64,000 nucleotides of DNA, from NCBI GenBank assembly GCA_928722015.1, contig CAKMWI010000004.1:124001-188000 (forward strand), read 5' to 3'. The notes under the pieces were generated by a model. It saw only the letters and a list, made by a program, of their open reading frames with translations. It did no database searches and had not been told where the DNA came from. A program made the translations under genes and the position numbers. Source of the stretch: Candidatus Gastranaerophilales bacterium. GTDB taxonomy: Bacteria; Cyanobacteriota; Vampirovibrionia; Gastranaerophilales; Gastranaerophilaceae. This document shows positions 17,681-25,614 of this stretch, piece by piece (position 1 is the first letter of the stretch; each line of letters opens with the position of its first letter).

Positions 17681-18524
17681 AGGATTGCATGAATTTTCTG
17701 GTTTTATTTTTGTAAATAAAACTGTTATACTTTTTGCGTAATGTATTTATTGCATCATCAGTAAGATAAACTGTTTCTACCGGTAAGAAAGTTATGGCAG
17801 TGTTGCTATTGATATCAAAATATTCATTCATGGTGTTTTTATAGAAGGGAATCATGTTTTTTGCAAAATCGGTTTTCCCTGCCCACGGATCAATTATAAT
17901 AGTCTTATTTGTAATTTTACCGTTAAATTTGCTTCCATCTTTGTTAACAATACAAACGGCATGATCAATTTGTTTTCTGGTTGATTCATTTAATAATGTA
18001 GCGTATGTTGCATTTTTCATACCGTTCATTTTCAAGATTAGTTCTGCTAGAATTGCGTCTTCCTGGCAATTTCCTATTTTATATTGTTCCAGTAGAGTTA
18101 ATGTTTTTTTCAATTGGGATATTTTAGAATTTTCATATTGATTTCTGTATTTACCCATATTTAGGATAAGTTCTTTGCATTTTGTAAGAATTTTTAAATT
18201 TTTTTTTGATTCTTTTGAACTTAGTATTCTTTTTAGTTTGAATTTTAGTTTTTCAACTGGATTAAGTTTGCTATACTCATCTTTTGTTAATAAATTAACA
18301 TTATCCATTAGAAGTTTTAGCTGGTATATCGTTTGTGGAAATGTAGTATTTTTTTGTTCCGGAAAATTTTTAAAATATAATTTTGTAAATGCTGGCTTGA
18401 ATTTTGTTGTTGATATATGTGGTAAAGTTGTGTGAACTGTGCGGCAGACCCATTGAGCATCTTTTATCTGCACACATCTTCCGGTAAAAAAGTAACTGTC
18501 AGTGTAATTGTTGGTTATTTTCAT
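17679..18524 (-). CDS. Putative papain/transglutaminase-like cysteine enzyme, effector-like
   Basis: 281 residues, no signal peptide. Three conserved-looking blocks appear in the order and spacing of a Cys-His-Asp triad: Cys153 in KIGNCQEDAILAEL, His188 in QIDHAVCIV and Asp212 in IIIDPWAGKTDF. This pattern (Cys at a helix start, His before a strand, Asp after a strand in a DPW motif) is known in transglutaminase-like and type III effector peptidases. The family assignment is inference. The N-terminus has the F-T-G motif (YFFTGR, 11-16) shared with several unclassified proteins in this window. The gene stands alone between a terminator and tRNA-Asp. Confidence 0.55.
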   Translation of the reverse strand: MKITNNYTDSYFFTGRCVQIKDAQWVCRTVHTTLPHISTTKFKPAFTKLYFKNFPEQKNTTFPQTIYQLKLLMDNVNLLTKDEYSKLNPVEKLKFKLKRILSSKESKKNLKILTKCKELILNMGKYRNQYENSKISQLKKTLTLLEQYKIGNCQEDAILAELILKMNGMKNATYATLLNESTRKQIDHAVCIVNKDGSKFNGKITNKTIIIDPWAGKTDFAKNMIPFYKNTMNEYFDINSNTAITFLPVETVYLTDDAINTLRKKYNSFIYKNKTRKFMQS

Positions 18525-18660
18525 ATTTAAGAATAAGTTTGTAAATTAAATATTTTTACTAATATAATAATTGCTGTTACAAATATTAATAGAATAATCT
18601 AAAAAAAAATATTGCAATTTTTTTTTTAGCAAATATAATAAAGAAGTAACCAAAATAAAT

Positions 18661-18738
18661 GGGAGCGTAGCTCAGTTTGGTTAGAGCGCATGCCTGTCAC
18701 GCATGAGGTCGCGAGTTCGAGCCTCGTCGTTCCCGCCA
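18661..18738 (+). tRNA. tRNA-Asp (GTC)
   Basis: Full cloverleaf: acceptor GGGAGCG with CGTTCCC, D arm GCTC/GAGC, anticodon stem CATGC/GCATG with loop CTGTCAC giving GTC, T loop TTCGAGC. The CCA end is encoded at 18736-18738. Confidence 0.97.
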
Positions 18739-18750
18739 TTTTTAAAATTA

Positions 18751-18770
18751 GCACCTTCGGGTGCTTTTTT
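18751..18770 (+). terminator. Terminator of tRNA-Asp
   Basis: GCACC-TTCG-GGTGC followed by six T, then AGTGCAA. The same T-run plus AGTGC ending occurs at 21243 and 32718. Confidence 0.92.
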
Positions 18771-18894
18771 AGTGCAATTTGTTGAGTTTCAGGTAGTTCG
18801 ATAGTTGAATTTTGATGATTGCTTTCTTTGGCTAGCCTAAATACAACTTAATTAATAAATTGATTGTTATAGAATAAAATACTTGTTGAAGATT

Positions 18895-18925
18895 AAAAAG
18901 CACACATATTTCTTGTGTGCTTTTT
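18895..18925 (-). terminator. Terminator after the AIM24-like gene
   Basis: AAAAAGCACACA pairs with TGTGTGCTTTTT around 7 bases; on the minus strand it ends the message of the gene that stops at 18956. Confidence 0.9.
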
Positions 18926-18955
18926 ATGTGGTAATTATCAAATAATACTTAATAA

Positions 18956-19906
18956 TTATCTTGTTAATGAATGTGCATAACCATCCAATGGGCCTTTTAC
19001 GGCATTTGCTTGTTCATTAAAGCCTTCTTTCATTAGTGTACCACTAATAGTAGGAGCCATTAGTACCTTTCCAGTTCCTCTATATACATTTACTAAACCT
19101 TCCTTGTTAACCATTGAACCAATTAATGATTTAGAGGACCTTTCTACTGTGAAATCCAGAGACTTAGACCACATAACTGCCATGTTACCATCTATTTTTA
19201 ATGTATCATCATTTAATGTAAATTCAATTAATTCATTTCTCGGGATGGGACATTCTAATGCTGCTATGCCGTGTCCAGAAAGGCATAAGTTAAATATTCC
19301 TTTACCACCAAAAGCTGATGAAAGATTTTGTCTTGCAACAACTTTTTCTTTAAGCTGAGAATCACAAGCCAAGAATATACTATCATCTAGTACAACACCA
19401 TCTTCACCCCAGCTTGAAACATCTTCTAATATTATATTTTTATATGTTGGCTCTAACATCAGTAAACCAATACCTTTGTATATAGGCTTAACAGCACTTT
19501 CTTTTGTAACCATACTTGCAACTGCACCTTTAATAAGATTTCCTACAGCTTGCACGCCTGAACCGAGTCCAGTTTCACTTACTACATCACCAAACATCCA
19601 TTGCATGGCTCCAGCTTGCACTTTTACAGCTCCACCATTCAAAGTTACAAGTAGTTGTCTTCTTCTTACATTCATTTCTTTAGCAAAATAAGAACTAATA
19701 TAATTATCATCACAACTTAAATCTTGTTTATGTTCATAAACAGCATAATTCCCTAATTGAGATATCACTTCCATATTAGAGTTACTCTCTAAATTAATTT
19801 GCTTTGAAAAACGGTTTTCAGCACCATTCTGCAATGTTCCACATTTGTAACAAGTTGTTGCGGTATCTGGTAATTCAGTATTACAGTTTTTGCACAATAT
19901 AGTCAT
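18956..19906 (-). CDS. Zinc-ribbon protein with AIM24/TIGR00266-type beta domain
   Basis: 316 residues. The second of two adjacent ATGs (19906) is preferred because AAAGGAGG is too close to the first. A zinc ribbon at the N-terminus has two CxxC pairs (CKNC, CYKC). The rest is a beta-rich AIM24-type domain with GAVKVQAGAMQWMFGD, a glycine-rich insert, and closing FTVERSSKSLIG and VYRGTGKVLMAP elements. The family is widespread and poorly understood. The stop of the neighbouring TM2 gene lies only 17 bases before this start, and both carry zinc ribbons, so they form a two-gene operon. Confidence 0.8.
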   Translation of the reverse strand: MTILCKNCNTELPDTATTCYKCGTLQNGAENRFSKQINLESNSNMEVISQLGNYAVYEHKQDLSCDDNYISSYFAKEMNVRRRQLLVTLNGGAVKVQAGAMQWMFGDVVSETGLGSGVQAVGNLIKGAVASMVTKESAVKPIYKGIGLLMLEPTYKNIILEDVSSWGEDGVVLDDSIFLACDSQLKEKVVARQNLSSAFGGKGIFNLCLSGHGIAALECPIPRNELIEFTLNDDTLKIDGNMAVMWSKSLDFTVERSSKSLIGSMVNKEGLVNVYRGTGKVLMAPTISGTLMKEGFNEQANAVKGPLDGYAHSLTR

Positions 19907-19923
19907 CATAACCTCCTTTATAC

Positions 19924-20247
19924 TTATGTAAATAATTCACCTGTTTTTGTTTTTCTTACAGTGCAAGCGTCTATTATAGCCCAAATCCAAGATATATAAA
20001 CACCTATGATAGTTAAAAACAAAATAACTTTTATAATTCCCTTTAAATGGTACCCAGCATAGAAATCATGGATACCAAAACCTCCAAATAATATAGCTGT
20101 CCAAATATAAACAGCTTTTGAACGTTCAGTATTTTTCTGCACATTCACAGAATGTGATAAAGTTGTCTGATATTCTATGGGAGCACCACAATTTGGACAA
20201 ACAGTTTGTCTATTATCTAATTCAAACCTACAATAAGAACACTTCAT
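19924..20247 (-). CDS. Zinc-ribbon TM2-domain membrane protein
   Basis: 107 residues with AAGGAGGT just upstream. Zinc ribbon Cys3, Cys6, Cys17, Cys20, then a TM2 domain of two helices (about 45-90) with the family turn FGGFGIHDFYAGYHLKG. TM2 proteins are small inner-membrane proteins of unknown mechanism, often paired with zinc ribbons. First gene of the operon with the AIM24-type protein. Divergent from the NERD gene across 140 bases. Confidence 0.88.
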   Translation of the reverse strand: MKCSYCRFELDNRQTVCPNCGAPIEYQTTLSHSVNVQKNTERSKAVYIWTAILFGGFGIHDFYAGYHLKGIIKVILFLTIIGVYISWIWAIIDACTVRKTKTGELFT

Positions 20248-20386
20248 AAAGACCTCCTTAACTATAATATGTTATAGTTTGATTATAAGCAATATTTGTA
20301 TCTTTTTATTACATTTGCACTTTTGTGGGCTCAATATGATACAACCACTATATTTATGCTAGTATTTAAACATATAAGAGGTTACT

Positions 20387-21073
20387 GTGGAAATACTGGT
20401 TTTAATATTTGTTATAGCTATTCCTATACTGATATTTCTTTTTAACTATCACCAGTATAAAAGCAGTAACTACTGTAGAGAAACTAACAATTCCTTTTTA
20501 TCTGTATATTTTGATAAGGGACGTAGTGGAGAATACTATTTATCACAATATTTAAGTTGTTTTCAGTCAATGGGTTGCAAGTTCTTGTTTAACTTATATG
20601 TCCCTAGAGATAATGGCAAAACCTCTGAAATAGATGTTATAATGTTTCATCCTAAAGGACTGTTTGTTATAGAAAGCAAGAATTATAGTGGCTGGATATT
20701 TGGTAATGAAAACAGTAAACAATGGACACAAACTTTGCCAGTAGGTCGAGGGAGAAGCCATAAAGAGAGATTTTATAACCCAATAATGCAGAACTCAACG
20801 CATATAAGAGCAATTAGAAAGCATATTGATGACTCTATTCCTATATACTCTGTGATTGCATTTTCTGATAAGTGTACTCTTAAGGATGTTACGGTTAAAA
20901 GCAATGTTATCGTAACTTATTACAGTAATCTAGCAAGAGAGATTAAATATAAGTTATCGACAATTAATAACTATTCGATGGATTCAGAACTACTTAATAA
21001 AACCTATAATAAACTATCTCAATATGCCAATGTTGATGAAATAACAAAGTATAAGCATATTTATAACAATTAA
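20387..21073 (+). CDS. Membrane-anchored NERD-domain protein
   Basis: 228 residues from a GTG start with AGAGG upstream. One membrane helix at about 2-20, then a NERD (nuclease-related) domain: Glu49 in GRSGEYYL, EIDVI at 81-85 and IESKNYSGWIFG at 95-106 preserve the acidic and Lys positions of the restriction-endonuclease-like fold. NERD proteins are suspected DNA-processing enzymes and are often found in mobile or defence settings. The C-terminal 100 residues lack a clear domain. It sits in an accessory stretch after tRNA-Asp. Confidence 0.85.
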   Translation: MEILVLIFVIAIPILIFLFNYHQYKSSNYCRETNNSFLSVYFDKGRSGEYYLSQYLSCFQSMGCKFLFNLYVPRDNGKTSEIDVIMFHPKGLFVIESKNYSGWIFGNENSKQWTQTLPVGRGRSHKERFYNPIMQNSTHIRAIRKHIDDSIPIYSVIAFSDKCTLKDVTVKSNVIVTYYSNLAREIKYKLSTINNYSMDSELLNKTYNKLSQYANVDEITKYKHIYNN

Positions 21074-21190
21074 TTATATAGGATATTTGCGACTATCAAG
21101 CTATATATTTTAAAGCCCATTGATTCAACATATAAACTAGTTTTGCACTATCTTTATTCATTAATTGCAATTTTAATGTTGTAATAAATG

Positions 21191-21255
21191 GTTCGATATA
21201 AAACGCATTATTTCCGCCATTTTAAGAGGGTTTCAAGCCCTCTTTTTTAGTGCAA
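21191..21255 (+). other. Possible relic of a tRNA 3' end plus its terminator
   Basis: Contains GGTTCGA (T-loop like), then TTTCCGCCATTTT, a GAGGG/CCCTC hairpin and TTTTTTAGTGCAA. The tRNA-Asp locus has the same series (GTTCGA, TTCCCGCCATTTT, hairpin, TTTTTTAGTGCAA). It could mark the far end of an element that inserted into tRNA-Asp. The match is partial. Confidence 0.35.
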
Positions 21256-21373
21256 AAATTTTTGTGTGTAATCTGTGGGTAATTGGTCAAATTAAACTAG
21301 TGTCAATAGTATGCAACTTAAAAATAAATAGCACATCTGTTATGGTATAATAAAATTCATCAAGGAGTACAAA

Positions 21374-21604
21374 ATGGATAAAAGTCTTTTAGAACTATTT
21401 ATAAAAGAAATTAAAAACTTTAACTATCCCACTATTATATTCACATTGTTTATATCAACAGCTTATTTTGTCTTTGACTTTTTCGTTATTAGACATTATA
21501 TGATTCATACTATTTGTAATTTTACGTCCATGTTGATTTGTGCGGATAGATTGATATTTTGGGGAAGTCCGCTTTGTGTGGGCTTTTTTAGGTCGGAATT
21601 TTAA
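21374..21604 (+). pseudogene. Truncated small membrane protein
   Basis: 76 residues with AAGGAG upstream, so translation probably starts here. Residues 1-55 look genuine: an amphipathic start (MDKSLLELFIKEIKNF) and a membrane helix (about 20-38). The last 20 residues run into repeat-type DNA: GCGGATAGATTGA at 21542 recurs with one change at 21653, and GGTCGGAA at 21591 recurs elsewhere. I read it as a gene truncated by repeat DNA. Function unknown. Confidence 0.45.
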
Positions 21605-21817
21605 GTATTCCAAAATAATCAAACAGCCGAACTGGACTTTTTTCGGACTGTACGGATAGATTGAGTTTTTCTTAATATAGCTGAAATACGCACCGATTTT
21701 GAAGTATACAAATAAAATGATTATTTTGGCAATGCCCAGTTCTGCAAATTTTAAGAAAAAATTTCTTTGAAGATACATTACCTTGTATAATATAAATAAT
21801 ATGAAGGATTATATAAT

Positions 21818-22744
21818 ATGAAAAAGAAAATATTAATACTATCATTAGCCATTATATTTTTATTAGCAGTATATATTGCAAAGGCAGTTTTACCCTATGA
21901 ACTTGTTACCAGAGGAGTTGTCAAATATGAAAGGGGACTATATGAGGAGAGTATTGAATATTACAATAAGGCAATTAAATTAAAGTCCGATTTTGCTGAG
22001 GCGTATCTTAATAGAGGCAGTGCAAAATTCAAGTTATGTATGTATAAAGAAGCCCTAGATGATTGCAATAAGGCAATTGAACTAGAACCAGATTATGCTA
22101 TAAATTATCATAACAGAGGTACTATAAAATTCTTGTTAGGCAAATCTGAAGAAGCGATAGAAGATTATAATAAGGGTATTGAACTGAAGCCAGATTCTGA
22201 ATATTATCATAAAAGAGGTACTGAAAAAAGTCGTTTAGACTTATACAAGGAAGCTGTTGAGGACTACAATAAAGCTATTGAACTCAAACCTGATAATGCT
22301 GCATCTTATGTAATGAGAGGGTTAGTAAAATTTGAATTAGGTTTAAATCAAGAGGCTATAAAAGACACAACCAAAGCGATAGAGCTAGAGCTTGATTTTG
22401 CTGGGGCGTATTATGTCAGAGGATTGGTAAAATATGATTTAGATTTATATCAAGAAGCTATAAAGGATCTCTCTATTGCGATTGAACTAGAGCCTAGTTT
22501 TGATGTGGCATATTATATCAGAGGATTGATAAAATATGACTTGGGGTTATATAAAGAAGCAATTAAAGATTACACTAGGGCAATTGAGCTTAAATTCGAT
22601 GGACCTGTCTATCCTAAACTTGATGAGGCTGAAGCTTATTATAACAGAGGAAAAGCAAAAGAGTCGCTCGATTTAAGAAAAGAAGCACAAGAGGATTATG
22701 CAATAGCAGAACATTTGGGGAAGAATCTCAATAATGACAAGTAG
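21818..22744 (+). CDS. Membrane-anchored TPR protein
   Basis: 308 residues. An N-terminal helix (about 4-23) anchors or exports the protein, followed by seven to eight tetratricopeptide repeats of 34 residues with the pattern YNKAIELKPDxAxxYxxRGxxKxxLGxYxEAIxD. TPR arrays bind partner proteins; nothing identifies the partner. The repeats are very similar to one another, suggesting recent internal duplication. Start supported by GAAGGAT. A GGTGCAA/TTGCACC hairpin at about 22757-22777 follows the stop. Confidence 0.85.
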   Translation: MKKKILILSLAIIFLLAVYIAKAVLPYELVTRGVVKYERGLYEESIEYYNKAIKLKSDFAEAYLNRGSAKFKLCMYKEALDDCNKAIELEPDYAINYHNRGTIKFLLGKSEEAIEDYNKGIELKPDSEYYHKRGTEKSRLDLYKEAVEDYNKAIELKPDNAASYVMRGLVKFELGLNQEAIKDTTKAIELELDFAGAYYVRGLVKYDLDLYQEAIKDLSIAIELEPSFDVAYYIRGLIKYDLGLYKEAIKDYTRAIELKFDGPVYPKLDEAEAYYNRGKAKESLDLRKEAQEDYAIAEHLGKNLNNDK

Positions 22745-22796
22745 AAATTCACACAGGGTGCAATTTTTTGCACCTTACATCACTTAAAGTTAATCC

Positions 22797-22847
22797 AAAA
22801 TAATCAAACCATCTGCAACAAGAAATCAAACCTTGTGTTCCTTTACA
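22797..22847 (+). repeat. Dispersed repeat R1, copy A
   Basis: About 51 bases with two ATCAAACC half-sites starting at 22803 and 22825 (22 bp apart) and ending TTTACA. It matches the copies at 33781 and 39425 closely. The next gene's -35 box begins at the following base. Confidence 0.8.
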
Positions 22848-22876
22848 TTGATACAGGTTGAAAATTATAGTATAAT
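22848..22876 (+). promoter_or_regulatory. Promoter of the zinc-finger membrane protein, probably leaderless
   Basis: TTGATA at 22848-22853, a 17-base spacer and a perfect TATAAT at 22871-22876. The ATG at 22884 is 8 bases after the -10 box, so the transcript should start at or next to the start codon. No ribosome binding site is present. Confidence 0.75.
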
Positions 22877-22883
22877 TTACTGT

Positions 22884-23849
22884 ATGGAAAAGTTTTGTTA
22901 TAAATGTTCAAAGTCATCAAAAGAAGTTTTATATATGGTTGATACTGGTTCATTTTGTATTTGTTCTGAAGATATAAAGGAATTAGATAAAATTATACAG
23001 GATATATTAAATTCAAAAGGACAAATATTTAATGAAAAAGTAACAATTAATCAAAAATTTGAATGTAGCTTTTGTGAACAAGATAAAAATATAATAAACA
23101 TAAATTTTGGTAAAAAAAATATTTGTAATGATTGTATAAGGATACTGTACGAAACTTGTATTGATTCTAATTTTGATATAGATTATTTCAAAAAATGCTT
23201 AAAAAATCTTGATAAATTGGAGAAAATTTATTATAGTCATTATCCATTAGATCCCAATGAAAAAATAAATAATGTTTTTCAACGAGCTGGTTTAATAATT
23301 ACTAAAACAAAAGCCCAAATAGAAATAAAAAAAGAATGGTTTAAAAGGCTTATCTGTGTAGTTGGTATTCTTTGCCTTTCTAATATTAAAAACATGATGA
23401 ATCTATCTGGTATAGTATGTGTGTTTGATACAGTCTTTATGATTTTTGGTTTATTTGTTGGATACTCTATTGTTGAATATTTAAAATTAAAAATTTTAGG
23501 AACTACACATAAAGATAGAAAAGAAATAATACGAAGCAATGCATTTTTAGGTTTATGTATGGTTACATTACTAATAGTTTTATTTTTAATTTTAAATTAT
23601 TTTTTAGAAACTTTACCTCAATTAGCACAAGTTAATAATGATAACCATCTATCAAAATTACACATTTTGCCAATAATAGTATTATCGTATTCTTTTATAA
23701 TAAATTTAAGACTATATTTAACCCCGGAATATTTGTTTAATCTAATAAATAGAAATTTGAAAACAGATTATTTACAAAATTTTGGCTTGTTACTAATAGT
23801 TGTTTCTACAATTCTCTGGATTCTATCAAAGATAATGACATCTATATAG
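22884..23849 (+). CDS. Membrane protein with ClpX-like N-terminal zinc finger
   Basis: 321 residues from ATG 22884; an upstream alternative at 22833 would lie within the promoter. Two cysteine clusters precede the membrane part: Cys5, Cys8, Cys25 and Cys27, then Cys61, Cys64, Cys81 and Cys84. The second set (CSFCEQ, spacer, ICNDCIRI) matches the C4 zinc-binding domain of ClpX in spacing and sequence. From about 160 onward there are four to five membrane helices and no ATPase domain. A zinc-finger adaptor fused to a membrane anchor is a reasonable reading, but the function is unknown. The promoter directly abuts repeat R1. Confidence 0.65.
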   Translation: MEKFCYKCSKSSKEVLYMVDTGSFCICSEDIKELDKIIQDILNSKGQIFNEKVTINQKFECSFCEQDKNIININFGKKNICNDCIRILYETCIDSNFDIDYFKKCLKNLDKLEKIYYSHYPLDPNEKINNVFQRAGLIITKTKAQIEIKKEWFKRLICVVGILCLSNIKNMMNLSGIVCVFDTVFMIFGLFVGYSIVEYLKLKILGTTHKDRKEIIRSNAFLGLCMVTLLIVLFLILNYFLETLPQLAQVNNDNHLSKLHILPIIVLSYSFIINLRLYLTPEYLFNLINRNLKTDYLQNFGLLLIVVSTILWILSKIMTSI

Positions 23850-23856
23850 ATATAAA

Positions 23857-24100
23857 CAACAACCAAACTCTCTGTTCAAAATCATCAAACTGAATGTCTT
23901 TTTATAATTGGCTGAAAAGTTGCTGTAATAAAGTGAGTGCTTTGCGTAGGGTAGATGGTGTGATTATTTCGGGCAAAAGGATTTTAAACCTCTTTGTGCC
24001 TATATTTTGGGTAAATTAAGGCTTGGTTCAAATGGTATGATTATTGCGGGCAAGTGAGTCTTTTGAGGTTTTTGAAAATTCTGCCTGTTAATTTTTTTAA
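23857..24100 (+). repeat. Degenerate R1 copy and decayed intergenic DNA
   Basis: ACCAAACT at 23862 and ATCAAACT at 23884 keep the 22-bp half-site spacing of R1. The remaining 200 bases contain TGGTGTGATTATTTCGGGCAA and a similar TGGTATGATTATTGCGGGCAA some 80 bases later, an imperfect direct repeat. No gene seen. Confidence 0.5.
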
Positions 24101-24451
24101 TTGATACGAAACCGACACAATGCTCGTACAAATCAGATTGCCCATGCTATTTCTTTAATAAAAGAAAGATATAGTGAAAAACTTAATATGGATGAAATAG
24201 CACAAAGTGTAAATATGGCACCATCTTCATTTTATAGAAATTTTAAAAAGGTTACGCAAGTTAGTCCTTTGCAGTATCAAAAACAATTAAGATTGAATGA
24301 AGCTCAAAGACTTATGTTATCAGGAGAACATAGTGCTGAATCAGCTAGTTATTTAGTTGGTTATGAAAGCCCGACTCAATTCAGCAGAGAATACAAAAAA
24401 ATGTTTGGTAATCCTCCGAAGACAGATGTAAAGAATCTCGTAGCAGTATAA
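24101..24451 (+). pseudogene. AraC-family regulator, C-terminal DNA-binding half only
   Basis: 116 residues, read from a TTG with no ribosome binding site. The sequence is a complete AraC-type double helix-turn-helix: ISLIKERYSEKLNMDEIAQSVNMAPSSFYRNFKK and SAESASYLVGYESPTQFSREYKKMFG. Full-length members of this subtype carry an N-terminal sensor domain of about 180 residues, which is absent; the DNA upstream is repeat-like. I interpret it as a relic truncated at its 5' end. A stand-alone DNA-binding domain cannot be excluded. Confidence 0.75.
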
Positions 24452-24472
24452 ACAGTATGGGTTATATTGAAT

Positions 24473-25039
24473 TTAAATAGATAAATCATCACAATTTGAT
24501 ACTGAAATTTTTTCGAATGCCTTTTCAATGCTTGTTTGTGGATTATTCCCTCGTTTTATTAGTTTGTTTATTTCATTATTGGTTATATAAACTTCATCAG
24601 TATCGGTTCTATATGCTATATGTGTAGGTGTTTTACTGTTTTTAAATTCTGAGAAAGGTATATTAAATCGTTTAAGTATCTGTGTTAGTTTTTCATAAAT
24701 GTCTAGACTTTTTTTTGTGTTTTTTGAACCTATTAGTACAGCTTGTAGATTTTTGTTTTTTAGGTCTATTGTATTTCTTAAAAATTCAATGATTAGACTG
24801 ATTGCATGGTTTTGTTCTATAGTTGGGCATAAGTGCAGTAAAAGACTTTTATTCCCGTCTGTTATAAGGCATGCTGTGCAATCGCAAATGTTTTTTGTAT
24901 AAGTATCTTTAGCAAGTATACTTTCTTTTATTGTCCAAGGATAATTAACAGAGTTGTTTCTACCTATTTTACTTATCACTTTTGTAAATTCATTTGTATC
25001 CAGAGGTATAATTCTGGAACCGAAGCTAACTTCTTGCAT
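24473..25039 (-). CDS. Unclassified protein with N-terminal SFGSR motif
   Basis: 188 residues, no signal peptide or membrane helix. The N-terminus MQEVSFGSRIIPLDTNEF carries the F-G-S version of the short motif shared by several unclassified proteins here. The middle (about 55-115) alternates strands and helices (SLLLHLCPT, LQAVLIGSKNTKKSLDIYEKL), with a Cys pair CDCTAC near 52-57. The C-terminus has VYITNNEINKLIKRG. The overall pattern suggests a small alpha/beta domain. Not recognised. Confidence 0.55.
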   Translation of the reverse strand: MQEVSFGSRIIPLDTNEFTKVISKIGRNNSVNYPWTIKESILAKDTYTKNICDCTACLITDGNKSLLLHLCPTIEQNHAISLIIEFLRNTIDLKNKNLQAVLIGSKNTKKSLDIYEKLTQILKRFNIPFSEFKNSKTPTHIAYRTDTDEVYITNNEINKLIKRGNNPQTSIEKAFEKISVSNCDDLSI

Positions 25040-25114
25040 AGTTGTATTCCTTTTTCAAAATAAAGTTTCTTGAATTTAAAAATTGATAAAATGTTAAAAA
25101 TTTTTAAGCAAATA

Positions 25115-25139
25115 AAAAAGACCTTTAAAAGGTCTTTTT
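25115..25139 (-). terminator. Terminator of the 58-residue gene
   Basis: AAAAGACCTTT pairs with AAAGGTCTTTT around a short loop. It lies 65 bases past the stop of the minus-strand gene at 25204-25380. Confidence 0.85.
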
Positions 25140-25203
25140 AAATATCCTATCCTAATTCTTTTCTTTCCTTATTTTTTCCTAAATTCCAACGTTTTCGTAA
25201 AAT

Positions 25204-25380
25204 TTATGCTATAAAGTTTGTCCCAAATCTATTTGCTCCATGGAAGAATGATTGTTTCATCATTTGCGACAATGTCTTTTTGACTGTTTTTTTATCACTT
25301 AATTCAACTTCTTTTAATGCTTTTGATGTATCTTTATATGCACTTGTAACAGCATCAGAAAATAATAGCATAGTAGCCAT
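25204..25380 (-). CDS. 58-residue small protein
   Basis: Starts at ATG 25378-25380 with AGAGAGGAT 7 bases upstream on the minus strand and ends at TAA 25204-25206. Sequence begins MATMLLFSDAVTSAYKDTSK and ends FFHGANRFGTNFIA. It is amphipathic, with a basic middle (DKKTVKKTLSQMMKQ). A good ribosome binding site plus a terminator argue that it is real. It is divergent from the 445-residue helical protein at 25615, with 234 AT-rich bases between. Confidence 0.6.
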   Translation of the reverse strand: MATMLLFSDAVTSAYKDTSKALKEVELSDKKTVKKTLSQMMKQSFFHGANRFGTNFIA

Positions 25381-25614
25381 AATTTTATCCTCTCTTAATT
25401 TAGAACTTATTTAAACTAATCTTTTAAACTTTTTCTTTTTCTTTATTTATCTCTTACATATATATAAAAACTCTCCTTAAAAAAATATTGACTTTTTATA
25501 TTCACTTTATATATTTTTTGTTACATAAATTTACAATTATCTTTTTTTATTAAAGAATCTTTTGGGATATGTCGATAAACAGAATACTAGAGTTATGAAA
25601 GGATTGTTGTAATA

